Positions 1-11,233 of a stretch of 15,597 nucleotides of DNA are shown here, piece after piece. The notes beneath the pieces were generated by a model. It did no database searches and was not told the DNA's origin. It saw only the letters and a list, made by a program, of their open reading frames with translations. The translations under genes were made by a program, and so were the position numbers. Source of the stretch: Cochliopodium minus (lineage: Eukaryota; Discosea; Himatismenida; Cochliopodiidae). The stretch spans positions 1-15,597 of the forward strand of contig JAMYWO010000273.1 in NCBI GenBank assembly GCA_024220525.1, written 5' to 3'. How positions within the stretch are numbered: position 1 is the first letter of the stretch; each line of letters opens with the position of its first letter.

Positions 1-1110
1 ATGCTCGAAAAAAGATAAATTTCTTTGGTTAATTCATCTATTGAGAACAAGTATGAAGGGCAAATCTCTGATCTATTTATTGGTAGATGTGGTTTTCTTT
101 TGATGAGAGTTGGAGTGAGATAAAGAACTGATAATTCAAACATCTTTCTCAATTTATCGAGGATATCTTTTAAATTCTCTTCTATCTTCTGTTTTACAGA
201 TATTTGATTTTGAAAATTCACTTCATGAACAAGAATATACAATTGCTTTGGCATATCATCTTCATTTTTGATCATCTTTTGATTAATTTCTATCAATTTC
301 TCCAAAATCTTTTTATCATTCTCACTAATCTCACTATTCACATTTATTATTAATATTTTGGAAATAGATTGCCAATAGATCAGTCTCTTTTCAAAATTTT
401 TTCCTTTCATTTCTTCATCACTAAAAACACCTTTAGAAATAAAAATGGAATTGATTTCGTTTTCATTCTTTGCTTTGAACTGTGAAGTAAGGAGATCATC
501 TTCCAATTTCAAACCCTTTCAAATATATATTTATTAAATTTAAAAAGTAATTATTATTTTTAATACATTTGATATAATTTGGAATAAAGGATGAAGATCT
601 TTATTGTTTGAAATGGTTGCAATATGGGTTGTTTTATTTATAACTCTTGTCACTTTCTCCTCTAATTTGCTTATTTTGTCCTCTCTCTCAAAAAAAATTT
701 TTCTCACTTTAAATTTGATTTTTTGGGGTGATTTTGAGAATCTCTGTAATTTCTCTGCGAACCTATTTTAATTTTGGAATTATTAAATTCATTTTTCCAA
801 TGAAAAATAATTGCCTCCATAAGAATTGATCCATCTTCCAAAAATTTTTCTATTTTATGCTTGTTGTCATTAATTTGGGATACTGGATTCTATTTATATA
901 AATTTGAAAATTAATAATAAAGTTTTTAATTTACTTTATGAGATATTAAGAAAATAATTAAATTAAAGCTCATTTTTTCATCTCCATTGAAACAGTAAAT
1001 GATAAATTGTCATCATTTAGGAAATTTTCTAACAAATCTTCAATTGTCTCAAATTTATTCATCAATTTTTCGACAACATCCTTTGGGAACTCTTTCAATA
1101 ATTCATTCAT
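1..1110 (-). CDS. Unrecognised gene, 3' end outside window, frame interrupted
   Basis: I do not recognise this protein. The best-supported part is an open frame from 515 to the left edge (171 codons, no stop), joined through an intron (566-516, GTATTA donor, AAAG acceptor) to a segment 764-567. It is hydrophilic, Lys/Glu/Ile-rich and helical, with motifs such as KLEEKVTRVINK and KQKIEENLKDILDKL; no signal peptide or membrane segment is evident. Further upstream, 973-935 plus 889-704 (intron 934-890, GTAAAT donor) reads openly but in a different frame from 764-567, with no GT donor to link them, so one indel or frame change lies in 764-704. A separate 46-codon ORF at 1110-970 (starts MNELLKEFPKDVVEKL) ends in a TGA that overlaps the ATG at 973. 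Either this is an upstream ORF or the true N terminus. Confidence is for a real gene here, not for the exact model. Confidence 0.5.
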
Positions 1111-1331
1111 TTGAATTTTTCTATATATTAGAAAATTGATCGAGATTTTTATTTTAATATTGTTAACATAATTATTATATTCAAAAGGTCAAGAATTTTT
1201 TTTTTTTTGTTGTCAAAAATTGACAGATATAAAAAATCAAAAAAGTAAATATATATATAAATGAATCGAAAAAAAAAATTCTCAAGATTTGAAGATCATT
1301 TATTTTTTCCTTAATAAGAAAAGTGCAAAAC

Positions 1332-3943
<2,612 letters not shown>

Positions 3944-4173
3944 TTTTTTTTTTTTCTAAAAAGCTTTTTTTAATGATGAAGAAATATGTAATATGCTTAT
4001 TGTATACTGGAAGAAGGAATTTCTAGAATATCAAAAGATCTCCTTGTTATTTTGATTTATATAAATTTTATGATAGAAAAAATCGTTATACAAAAAATCA
4101 AATTTATTAATTATTCCAATAACTGACAATTCCAAATATTTTAAATAACAATCTTGTTTTAATTATAAAGAGA
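3944..4173. other. Intergenic, malic enzyme promoter region
   Basis: 230 nt, very AT-rich, between the malic enzyme start and the stop of the next minus-strand gene. It must hold the malic enzyme promoter and the upstream gene's 3' UTR. I see a pyrimidine-poor A-tract just before the malic enzyme ATG on the minus strand but no recognisable element or RNA gene. Confidence 0.5.
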
Positions 4174-4875
4174 TTATAATTCATCGTTCATATCATCTGT
4201 GACATCCTCAAATCTATCAGAGGTATTTGGGTTATTTGATTGGCTTTGTTTATATAATACTATGGAAAGATTATCAGGGGTAGGTTGATAAGGATGGGGA
4301 AGATTGGGATAGATTTTGAAGCAAGGATTAATTAGATCGGATAATGTTTCTTTTTTGATAGTATTTTCTTGGAAATAATTGGATCTTCTGACAATTTGAT
4401 TGTAAGAATTATTCTTGCTTTGATCATTTGTCAAATTGATGGGAATGAGCTCAGCAGATCTCAAGAATTCATCATCTTCCTCATCCACTATCTCGAATCT
4501 GTTTTGAGGCTTTACGAGCTCTTCCCTCTTTTGGATGGCGGGAGATTCTCTTGGATCAAATCTTTGATATCTCTTGGATGTGTGCATATTATTGTTCTCA
4601 ATTTCTTCATTAGTGAATGATCTCTTTTTTTCCCTCAATATTCTATTTTGTTGTGGAAATTCTATTTTGTTGGTAGGAGAATTTTTATTGTTGGAATAGA
4701 TTTCTTGTGTGAAATATCTCTTGCTCTGAGTAGAAATGTCATTATCGTGCTTTCTCTTGTTATTTCCTTGTTGGCTGAATACATTCTCGTTATTCTCTGG
4801 TTTGAAAGTATTTTCTTGTGATGAATTAAATGTTGGAAAAAATCCAAAATGATTATATGATTGATTTGATATCAT
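4174..4875 (-). CDS. Hypothetical disordered 233-residue protein, possibly nuclear
   Basis: Single-exon ORF with an ATG start (MISNQSYNHFGF) and TAA stop. I do not recognise a family. It is rich in Asn, Gln, Ser, Lys and Glu, with no hydrophobic core, signal peptide or membrane segment, so most of it is probably disordered. Basic clusters such as NKRKHDN (about 39-45), REKKRSF and TSKRYQRF could be nuclear localisation signals, and an acidic patch VDEEDDEF lies near the middle. The C-terminal part, with CFKIYPNLPHPYQPTPDNLS, is the least low-complexity stretch and might be a short binding motif. It lies between the F-box gene (193 nt upstream) and malic enzyme (230 nt downstream), all on the same strand. 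The length of the open frame and its composition compared with the flanks support coding; function unknown. Confidence 0.6.
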   Translation of the reverse strand: MISNQSYNHFGFFPTFNSSQENTFKPENNENVFSQQGNNKRKHDNDISTQSKRYFTQEIYSNNKNSPTNKIEFPQQNRILREKKRSFTNEEIENNNMHTSKRYQRFDPRESPAIQKREELVKPQNRFEIVDEEDDEFLRSAELIPINLTNDQSKNNSYNQIVRRSNYFQENTIKKETLSDLINPCFKIYPNLPHPYQPTPDNLSIVLYKQSQSNNPNTSDRFEDVTDDMNDEL

Positions 4876-5068
4876 ATTGATCTAAGAATATCTCTCGATT
4901 TTTTTTTTATTTTTTTTTTTTTCTTTGATTAAATGTTTTGCTAAAAAAATAATTAAAAAAATTAACTGAAAAAAATAAATTATTTTTCCTCCTTTAACTG
5001 AATTCTTATATAAACAATTGATTGTTGCTTTTTTATAATAGTTCGTAACAAGTATAAATAGAGAGAAA

Positions 5069-6297
5069 TCAATATTTGATGTAATTATTATAGTATTTAT
5101 CACAGTGGATGAATTTGTTTTTGTCTTTGATGATCCAAGAAGGGATATAATGTAATGGAATTTCCTCAAGATCATAAAGAATAGGAAAACCAGGACTGGT
5201 GGTAGGTCTATTGACGAGAGCAACCTCATCTTCAATAAAATTGGCGATCAAATTGGAAGATTCAACACAAGTCCCTTTCAAAGCAAGTTCTTTGTTTCCA
5301 TCTTTTCCAAAAATTTTCTCCCACTTCAATTTCATCACCATATCGAACTTGATATAGCTTTGCGGAAGTGCTTTGATATTCAACGTGAGGAGATTCTCCT
5401 TGGAGATAAATGCATCTATTAATATAGGAAGATTATCAACCTTTCCAAATCCCTTTGAGGCTCCAAATTTATTTGGTTTGGAAATAACCTTTTTCACAGA
5501 AATTAATATACAATATCCCAATGAAATTTGATAGAAAATTCTATTATTATATTATTTCCAAATTTTTTTTTTTTTTTTTTCTTACAAATGACATATGCCA
5601 ATGTAACCTTCCAAAGTCCTTTTAGGAATGATATATCAAAAAATAAATTTATCAAAATATTTTGAATAATAACCTCACTCAATCTTTCTGATTCCCAATT
5701 TGTTTCTTTTATCAAAAAATTTTGAATATGATAGTCATATTTCTTTTTTTAAAAGGGTTTTACCTAAATCTCCCCATACAACATTTGGGTAGAAATTTGA
5801 ATCATTTTGCAATGAGTATTTCACACCCTTCTTTTGAAGTTGGCTCCATATATCTGGCGTATCTTTTATTAATTGACCCCATTTTTTGCATATCATTCTA
5901 CAAATCCTTCATTTTCACAATAATATTGTTGATCAAATGGAAATTTGTCAATACAAAAATAGTATATTGAATTCATTTTACCTTAAATCATATGTTCTCA
6001 AATATCTAAAGATTAAAATTATAATATTTTTTGGAAGATCAAAATTATCCAGCAGATCATAAGATTTGGGCTGTATATAATTGTATTGGATGATTTTGGA
6101 CTTCTTTTCATTTTGCTTTGGAATATCCAACAAATTTTTATTCTGTTTCACATCAATATTCATTTCCTTTAATCTCAATATATATTCCTCTTCAGAAATG
6201 AATCCAAAAGACAACAACTATTTTGATAATAATTAGATTTTAAATACCCAAATCAAATTAAAAAAATATTTTTCCATACCTCTTTGAGTTTCTCCAT
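5069..6297 (-). CDS. F-box protein
   Basis: Probable substrate adaptor of an SCF (SKP1-cullin-F-box) ubiquitin ligase. Five exons in my model: 6297-6280 (only MEKLKE), 6217-5982, 5897-5764, 5705-5586, 5460-5069; 900 nt, 299 residues, TGA stop. The F-box is split by the second intron and reads LPKNIIILIFRYLRTYDLR followed by MICKKWGQLIKDTPDIW, which fits the LPxEIxxxIFxYL...DLxxxxxVCKxWxxL....LW pattern (about residues 67-102). The C-terminal two thirds contain a Trp/Phe-rich segment (NWESERLSEVI, FLKGLWKVTLAYVI) and a beta-rich tail; I cannot name this substrate-binding domain. The exon 4/exon 5 junction is uncertain: the acceptor used (GGAG before 5460) keeps frame but lacks a T-rich tract. 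The gene is divergently arranged with the GST gene, sharing a 208-nt upstream region. Confidence 0.75.
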
Positions 6298-6505
6298 ATT
6301 TTTTTTTATAAATTCTTGTTGTAAAAAGTTGAATGTTTCAAGTTGGTGTTAATGATTTTAGATTGTAAAAAAATTGAATCGATGAGGATATTATGAGGTG
6401 AGGAAGTTTTGAGGATATTAATTTTGAGGATATAATTAATAATTTAAATAAAAAGAGGAAATCAAAATTAATAAAAAAATAAAAAAATAGCCAACAAAAA
6501 TTAAA
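6298..6505. promoter_or_regulatory. Shared divergent upstream region of F-box and GST genes
   Basis: 208 nt separates the two divergent starts. The plus strand is purine-rich, ending in an A-rich leader before the GST ATG (TTAAAATGAG). Three copies of GAGGATAT lie here (6384, 6411, 6426), listed separately. No canonical TATA box can be singled out because the whole stretch is AT-rich. Confidence 0.45.
6384..6433 (+). repeat. Three copies of GAGGATAT in the divergent promoter
   Basis: GAGGATAT occurs at 6384-6391, 6411-6418 and 6426-6433. The last two sit in a 15-bp tandem unit TTTTGAGGATATTAA, with the second copy diverging at its end. A related GAGGTGAGGA lies between copies one and two. 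This could be a transcription-factor site cluster; that is inference only. Confidence 0.6.
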
Positions 6506-7188
6506 ATGAGTAACTTAAAATTGACATATTTCAATGGAGCAGGAAGAGGAGAACCTATTAGACTTGCTCTCTTTATTGGAGGAATAGACTTTGATGACGA
6601 AAGAATAGACTATTCAGAAGTTCAAATCAGAAAACCCAACCTTCCTTATGGATCTTTACCAGTTTTGACAATTGGAGGTGAAATAATAGCACAATCGAAT
6701 GCAATTTTGAGATATGTAGGAAGACTCACAAAACTTTATCCAGAAGAAAACGTTTTAGCAACAAGGGGTACCATTTAAATATTTTTACAAAAATTTTTAT
6801 AATTATTTTAGTTGATGAATTAATTGATGCAATTGAGGATTTGACTTCAAAGTTGAGTCCAATTATGTTGGAACAAAATCCTGAAGTGAAAAAACAAGGA
6901 ATTGAGAAAATTAATTCGGAAATCCTTCCACAATGGGCCAATTTGCTCGAGAAAAGAGTTGAAAAATTCGGTAAAGGAGGTTATGCAGTTGGAGATCAAC
7001 TCACCATCATTGATCTAAAGTTGACTACATTTATTGGTACTGTTTTGGTTGGAAAAAGTCCATATGTTCAAGGAATTTCAAGTGAATCTTTGAAAAGTGC
7101 ACCAAGATTGTTGGAAATCTACAATAAAGTAAAAGAACACCCAAAAGTTGTTGAATGGAATAAGAAACTTAACCAAGAATTATATTAA
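6506..7188 (+). CDS. Glutathione S-transferase, sigma-like
   Basis: Cytosolic GST conjugating glutathione to electrophiles, or a prostaglandin-D-synthase-like relative. Two exons, 6506-6767 and 6812-7188, around a 44-nt intron (GTACCA donor, TTTTAG acceptor); 639 nt, 212 residues, the usual length for the class. The N-terminal thioredoxin fold has the catalytic Tyr8 in LTYFNGAGRGEPIRL, the cis-Pro in GSLPVL and the glutathione-binding QSNAILRYVGR. The helical domain follows the intron and contains GGYAVGDQLTIIDL, the N-capping Asp motif of GST C-terminal domains, and ends EHPKVVEWNKKLN. It is the only plus-strand gene here; it diverges from the F-box gene and converges on eRF3. An AATAAA lies about 65 nt beyond the stop (7254-7259). 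Confidence 0.94.
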
Positions 7189-7320
7189 AATAAAATTAAT
7201 TTTTCAAAAATCTCTTGCTTGTTGAATTTTTTGAAGAGTATTTTAAAGTAAAAAATAAAGTTGAATGAACAAGTTTAAAAAAAAAGAAAAGTTTTATTAT
7301 TTTGGAAATAAATTTTAATA

Positions 7321-7353
7321 AATTAGTTTTAATATTATAAAACCTGACTAATT
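7321..7353. terminator. Hairpin in the convergent GST/eRF3 3' region
   Basis: AATTAGT (7321-7327) pairs with ACTAATT (7347-7353), and TTT next to it can pair with AAA on the other side, leaving a small bulge. It lies in the 199-nt gap between two converging stops. It could mark transcript ends on both strands, but AT-rich inverted repeats arise easily by chance. Confidence 0.3.
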
Positions 7354-7387
7354 AGAAAATTCAACTAAAAGTTATTTATATATAAAC

Positions 7388-9417
7388 TTAATCTATAATC
7401 TTAGTGACCTTTCCGATTGCCAAAGTTAATCCCTCATCACGCAAGGTAAAAGTAGCCAAATTCTTGAACTCCTTGTAGCTCTCGCAGGAAATTCTCTGAT
7501 CAACCTCAAAGTCAATCAAAGCATTAGAACCCTTCTTAACAAAGGTGATCTTCTCGACCTTTCCGTTCTTATTTTTCTTAGGTTTTCTGTCTTGACCAAT
7601 CTCAGCAATAATCTTTTTGAAGATTACTTCGCAAGTCAAAGTGTGCAAGTGCATGACTGCAGTACTTCCAGCACAGAACAAAGGATTGGTGTCTCTGACA
7701 TTGGTGATCATTACGGAAGCTCTGAAAACCTTGACGGAAGGAGCAGGGAAGGAGAGTTCACTGAGAATGTATCCAGGACTGATGTTGTTAACATCAACAC
7801 CCTTGACATTGATATACACATTTTCACCAGGGAATGCACATTCGATTGGCTTCTCGCTAAAGTCGAACTCAATAGATTCGATTTTAACTTTTTCTTTGGT
7901 TGGGGAAAGATAGAGCTCGTCACCTTTTTAGAGAAAATTAAAGATATAATGTTTTCCCAAAAAAAAAAAGTTAAAATCACCTTTTCTTAAGATACCACTT
8001 TCGATTTTTCCCATCACAACAACTTTTCCTGAATCTTTATAACGATCAATGACAGGAATACGAAGAATACCAGTTGGATCCTTATCAACAACTTCGACCT
8101 CATCGAGAGCTTGAAGGAAGGTAGGTCCCTTATACCAAGACGCCTTTTCATTGACAGGAGGCTTTACCAAGTTGTCACCGCTCAAACCAGAAATAGGAAT
8201 GAATTGGACATCTAAATAAAAGAAATTAATAAAAATTTGAAAATAAGAATTTTTTTTTTACTTTTAAAGCCAGTTTTTTTCAAAAAGTTATCGAGAATTT
8301 TTTTAATTTCGTTGAAACGATCTTCGGACCATTGTACAGTAGGTTCGTCCATCTTGTTGACGAGGACCAACAATCTACCGACGTTCAAGGTCTTTGCGAT
8401 CAAGACATGTTCTCTGGTTTGACCACCTCTGTCAAAACCTTTCTCAAACTCTTGTTGTCTGGCGGAAATGACGAGGATACCTGCGTCTGCTTGTGCTGCT
8501 GCCATAATCATATTTGGTACATAAGCTTGATGGCCAGGTGCGTCTGAAAAAGTAAAAAAAAAAATGTAATTAGATATTTGTTCAGATTTGATGCAAATCA
8601 AAAAATATATTATTTATTATTGAATCACTTTTAAATATGTATGCAAATTTTTAAAAATGTAATTTTATAAGCCATACATTTAATGTATTTATATTTATAT
8701 TTTTTACCCAATAATGTATATCTTTTCTTTTCAGTCTCAAAGTGAGCTCTTCCTACTTCTACAGTCTTTCCTTTCTCTTTCTCTTCATCGAAGGAATCCA
8801 TGATGTAAGCCAAAAACCAACTGTCTCTTCCTTTTTGGATAGCCTCTCTTTTGAATTTCTCGATCATTCTTTCATCCACCATATTAGTGAGATATAATAT
8901 ATTACCACTGATAGTAGATTTACCAGCATCTATTTATAAAAGAATGAATAAAAAATGATGGAGAATTTGTTTATTATGTTCCAAATGAAATTGTCAGTTT
9001 TATGTTTTATAAATATATTTTTTAAATATATTTTTTTTAAATATCCTTTTTATTTTACCAACATGCCCAATAAACATGATATTTACATGAGGTTTGCTCA
9101 TTTTGAATTGTTCACATTCATTCATTTTCTTTTTTCTTCTCCAATTCAACTGATGTATCAACTGGTTTATCTTCTTTTTCTTCCTTTTCTTTCTTGGTTT
9201 CTTTGGAGGTTGCTTGGTTTCTTTTTTTCTCAACGACATCTTCTTTATCATTTTGAACAGGTTCTTCCTTTGGTTCTTCCTCTTTGGCTCCTCCTTCTTT
9301 GATCATCACATTGGTTGAGGAATGATGGTGCAGAAGGTTTGAAATTGGTTGGAGTATATGAAGATGCAGAGGATTAAATTTCACCGTTTTTTTAACTGGT
9401 TGTTGATTATTGCTCAT
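7388..9417 (-). CDS. SUP35: Translation termination factor eRF3 (Sup35/GSPT family), N-terminal exon frame-disrupted
   Basis: GTPase that acts with eRF1 at stop codons. Exons: 9417-9059, 8929-8708, 8543-8262, 8211-7981, 7923-7388. The core is unmistakable: G1 GHVDAGKST split by the first intron, KGKTVEVGRAHFETEKKRY (diagnostic of eRF3 rather than EF-1A or Hbs1), G3 DAPGH, VLVISARQQEFEKGFD, GGQTREH, G4 NKMD followed by EPTVQWS, then two beta-barrel domains ending FTLRDEGLTLAIGKV. The N-terminal extension is short (about 100 residues): a PAM2-like region, then an acidic Lys/Glu-rich linker. The exons total 1630 nt, one more than a multiple of three. The linker frame starting at ATG 9417 stops at TGA 9120-9118, whereas the GTPase domain is in the +1 frame, which has its own ATG at 9125. 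See findings for the PAM2 motif lying in a third frame. The GTPase part is intact and codon-biased towards C/G-ending codons, as expected of a well-expressed gene. Confidence 0.93.
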
Positions 9418-9841
9418 ATTTGAATAAAGAACTTATTAAAATTGTAACTATCTTTTTTTTAATAATTTTTATAATTTCTCACTTTTTATCAAACAATTAT
9501 ATGAAGAAAAATTGGAGAAAAGGAAATGAACACAAGCTCATTTAAAGAAATTGAAGAGTATGAAGTTTAAAAAAAAAAAAATACTTGAATTTAGAAAACT
9601 AAAATAAATTTGGAGGAAATTTATATGAACTTGTTTTTGTTTAAATGGTTTTTTTACATTAATAAAAGTTAAATTTAAAATAAAAATTAAATATTTGACA
9701 ATATTCTTCCCAGAAGAGATGGAGAAATTTCATCTCTCCTTAAATATTGTCCCTTCTTCAAACAGAATTGGGTTCAAAGGAGAAAAGCATCATCACCAGG
9801 TCTCAAGCCAGACCAAAATGAAGGTAATTTTCTGGTAATCC
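9418..9841. other. Interval between eRF3 start and PhyH-like stop
   Basis: The part nearest eRF3 (9418-9686) is plain AT-rich DNA with no gene I can support; it should hold the eRF3 promoter. The part 9687-9841 is clearly less AT-rich and looks coding or structured: the minus strand reads as a plausible protein continuation in the -1 frame of the PhyH-like gene (one TGA at 9776-9774, TAA at 9689-9687), and it also contains inverted repeats at 9697-9751 and 9799-9814. Confidence 0.5.
9697..9751. repeat. Nested inverted repeat downstream of PhyH-like gene
   Basis: Outer arms GACAATATT (9697-9705) and AATATTGTC (9743-9751) are perfectly complementary. An inner stem AGAGATG (9715-9721) with CATCTCT (9731-9737) closes a 9-nt loop. 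A separate small hairpin, GGTCT with AGACC around CAAGCC, lies at 9799-9814. As RNA this could be a 3'-UTR structure, or part of a small RNA, or chance within coding sequence. Confidence 0.45.
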
Positions 9842-11233
9842 TTAGAGGATCAACTTCATCTTCTTGGCAGAGTAATAGACGATGCAAATCATGTCATGTT
9901 TGATGTATTTAACAGGTTTATACAAAGTGTGGAAATCAGTGAAGATGACATCACCCATCTCGCATTTGTGCACAGTGATTTCTTTGGTCTTATTGGGAGG
10001 TAAAGTGACGTAAATGTTTCTGTTTTTGTTTTTAGATCTTATAGGCTTTTTGGGCTTTACTTTGAGTTTATTATTGGTAACATTGTTATTATTGTTATTG
10101 TCAATAGTTATGTTATTTGTATTGTTTAGAATGGGGGGAGGACTTTCTAGAGGCTGGACCATGTGGCTCATGTCCAGCAAGCTAGAAGATTTTTTTTTGA
10201 GCATTTTGATGTCATCGCTCGACAAGAAAATGTCTCTTTTGTCTCCCTCCTCGAAGCTGACATCGTCTATTTCTGTGTTAGCAGCATCTTCTGTCTTGTC
10301 AGTGCCTTCTTCAGTATCTCTATCTGTTGTGTAAGTATCAAAAGTACTTTCATCAGTAGCAATAGGAATTTCTATCAAAAAATGGGTATTAGTAAGAAAA
10401 TAGGTATTCATTAAAAAAATTATTAAGAATAGAATAATTATTTTCATTTTAAATAGTTTTACCTGCTCTCCAATGTCCTTGTTCTAGTTTATGTGATGAA
10501 TCAACGCAAATGACCGAGCTATTATCTTTGGTCATTTCCGTTAGAGGTATCCAAGCTTTGATAACTTTAGCGAATTTGGGAAAGGGAGTGGTGATGGAGT
10601 CTCTTATCCAATATTCTTCTTCCTCTGTGTTCTCGTTATGATTTATCCCGTCACTTATGTAAAATGTGTCATGATACAACCTAACAGAATTTACACCTAA
10701 CAGTTTTGCAGCAATGCTCGCCAAACTTTAAATTTAAAAAAATTAATTAATTTTAAAAATAAAAAATAAAATGATAAATGATATCATTAATTATAAATTA
10801 ATTATAAATTAATTTCAAATATTTTTTTTTAGGGAATTTACTTTGTATTTTGTATGAACTTTTTGAAGTTATTTGTTTTGACCCACACGTTGTGTATTTC
10901 AGGCTTGACTTTGACACAGTTCCTCTTCAAATTAGTGATGAGGATGTTCAACTTTGCCTTAGCATTGAGCATATCCTTCAAAGTGATGCAATTTTTTATG
11001 TTGACGTGACCATTCTGCTTGAAAACTTCTATTTCATCTTCTTTAAGGGACACTTGGTGATGTATCCTCGGACTTTCTGATTCATCATCTCCTACTGTGC
11101 TCCCTCCTTCTTTTGGCGGTATGTTGCTTGAAACTAATATGGCTGGTTCTTGTAGTGGTATCCTCCTCCTGTCCACTTTTGGTGATAACAGTTTGCTTCC
11201 TCTTTTCTTCGCTTTTTTAGATGACGAGCTCAT
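9842..11233 (-). CDS. Phytanoyl-CoA dioxygenase (PhyH)-like protein, degenerate iron site
   Basis: Three exons: 11233-10842, 10725-10463, 10371-9842; 1185 nt, 394 residues. The start is the ATG in MSSSSKKAKKRG. The first 130 residues are basic and disordered, then helical (LKEDEIEVFKQNGHVNIKN, like the PhyH N-terminal EEVxxFxxxGYVxxxN). The PhyH core follows: LASIAAKLLGVNSVRLYHD (about 132-150), KVIKAWIPLTEMTKDNSSV and VDSSHKLEQGHWRA, and near the end MGDVIFTDFHTLYKP. Active PhyH enzymes bind Fe(II) with a His-x-Asp, usually in WHQD, and a distal His; here the former reads WIRD (170-173) and the distal position is probably Tyr369. A low-complexity insert of about 130 residues, including a poly-Asn run and Lys-rich tracts, separates the halves. 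The annotated stop at 9844-9842 may reflect a frame change (see findings). Probably not a standard dioxygenase. Confidence 0.75.
10786..10814. repeat. 11-bp tandem repeat in a PhyH-like gene intron
   Basis: ATTAATTATAA is repeated at 10786-10796 and 10797-10807, with a partial third copy to 10814. A palindrome ATGATATCAT (10778-10787) abuts it. It lies inside the intron 10841-10726 and is probably ordinary intronic slippage. Confidence 0.6.

Noticed and set aside
1-515. Possible HORMA/ATG101-like similarity of the left-edge protein
   Set aside because: Only a loose pattern (VxVHxV ... KIxExLxxIL ... HLP) agrees; not enough to name it without a profile search.
7592-7990. Long plus-strand ORFs opposite eRF3
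   Set aside because: They are antisense shadows of the strongly conserved eRF3 exons.
9118-9120. Reassigned UGA (sense codon) as explanation for the eRF3 stop
   Set aside because: UGA is the terminal stop of malic enzyme and the F-box gene here, and reading through TGA stays in the wrong frame and meets a second TGA two codons later.
9765-9785. GGGTTCAAAGG resembling a tRNA T-loop
   Set aside because: No acceptor stem, D-arm or anticodon arm can be built around it.
9720-9836. Plus-strand ORF with MEKFHLSLNIVPSSNR
   Set aside because: It is antisense to the better -1 frame continuation of the PhyH-like gene and has no stop-codon or codon-bias support.
10372-10447. Hydrophobic start MKIIILFLIIFLMN suggesting a secreted protein at 10447-9842
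   Set aside because: These codons lie inside the intron 10462-10372 of the PhyH-like gene: GTAAAA donor, GATAG acceptor, and the phase joins HWRA to EIPIATDES.
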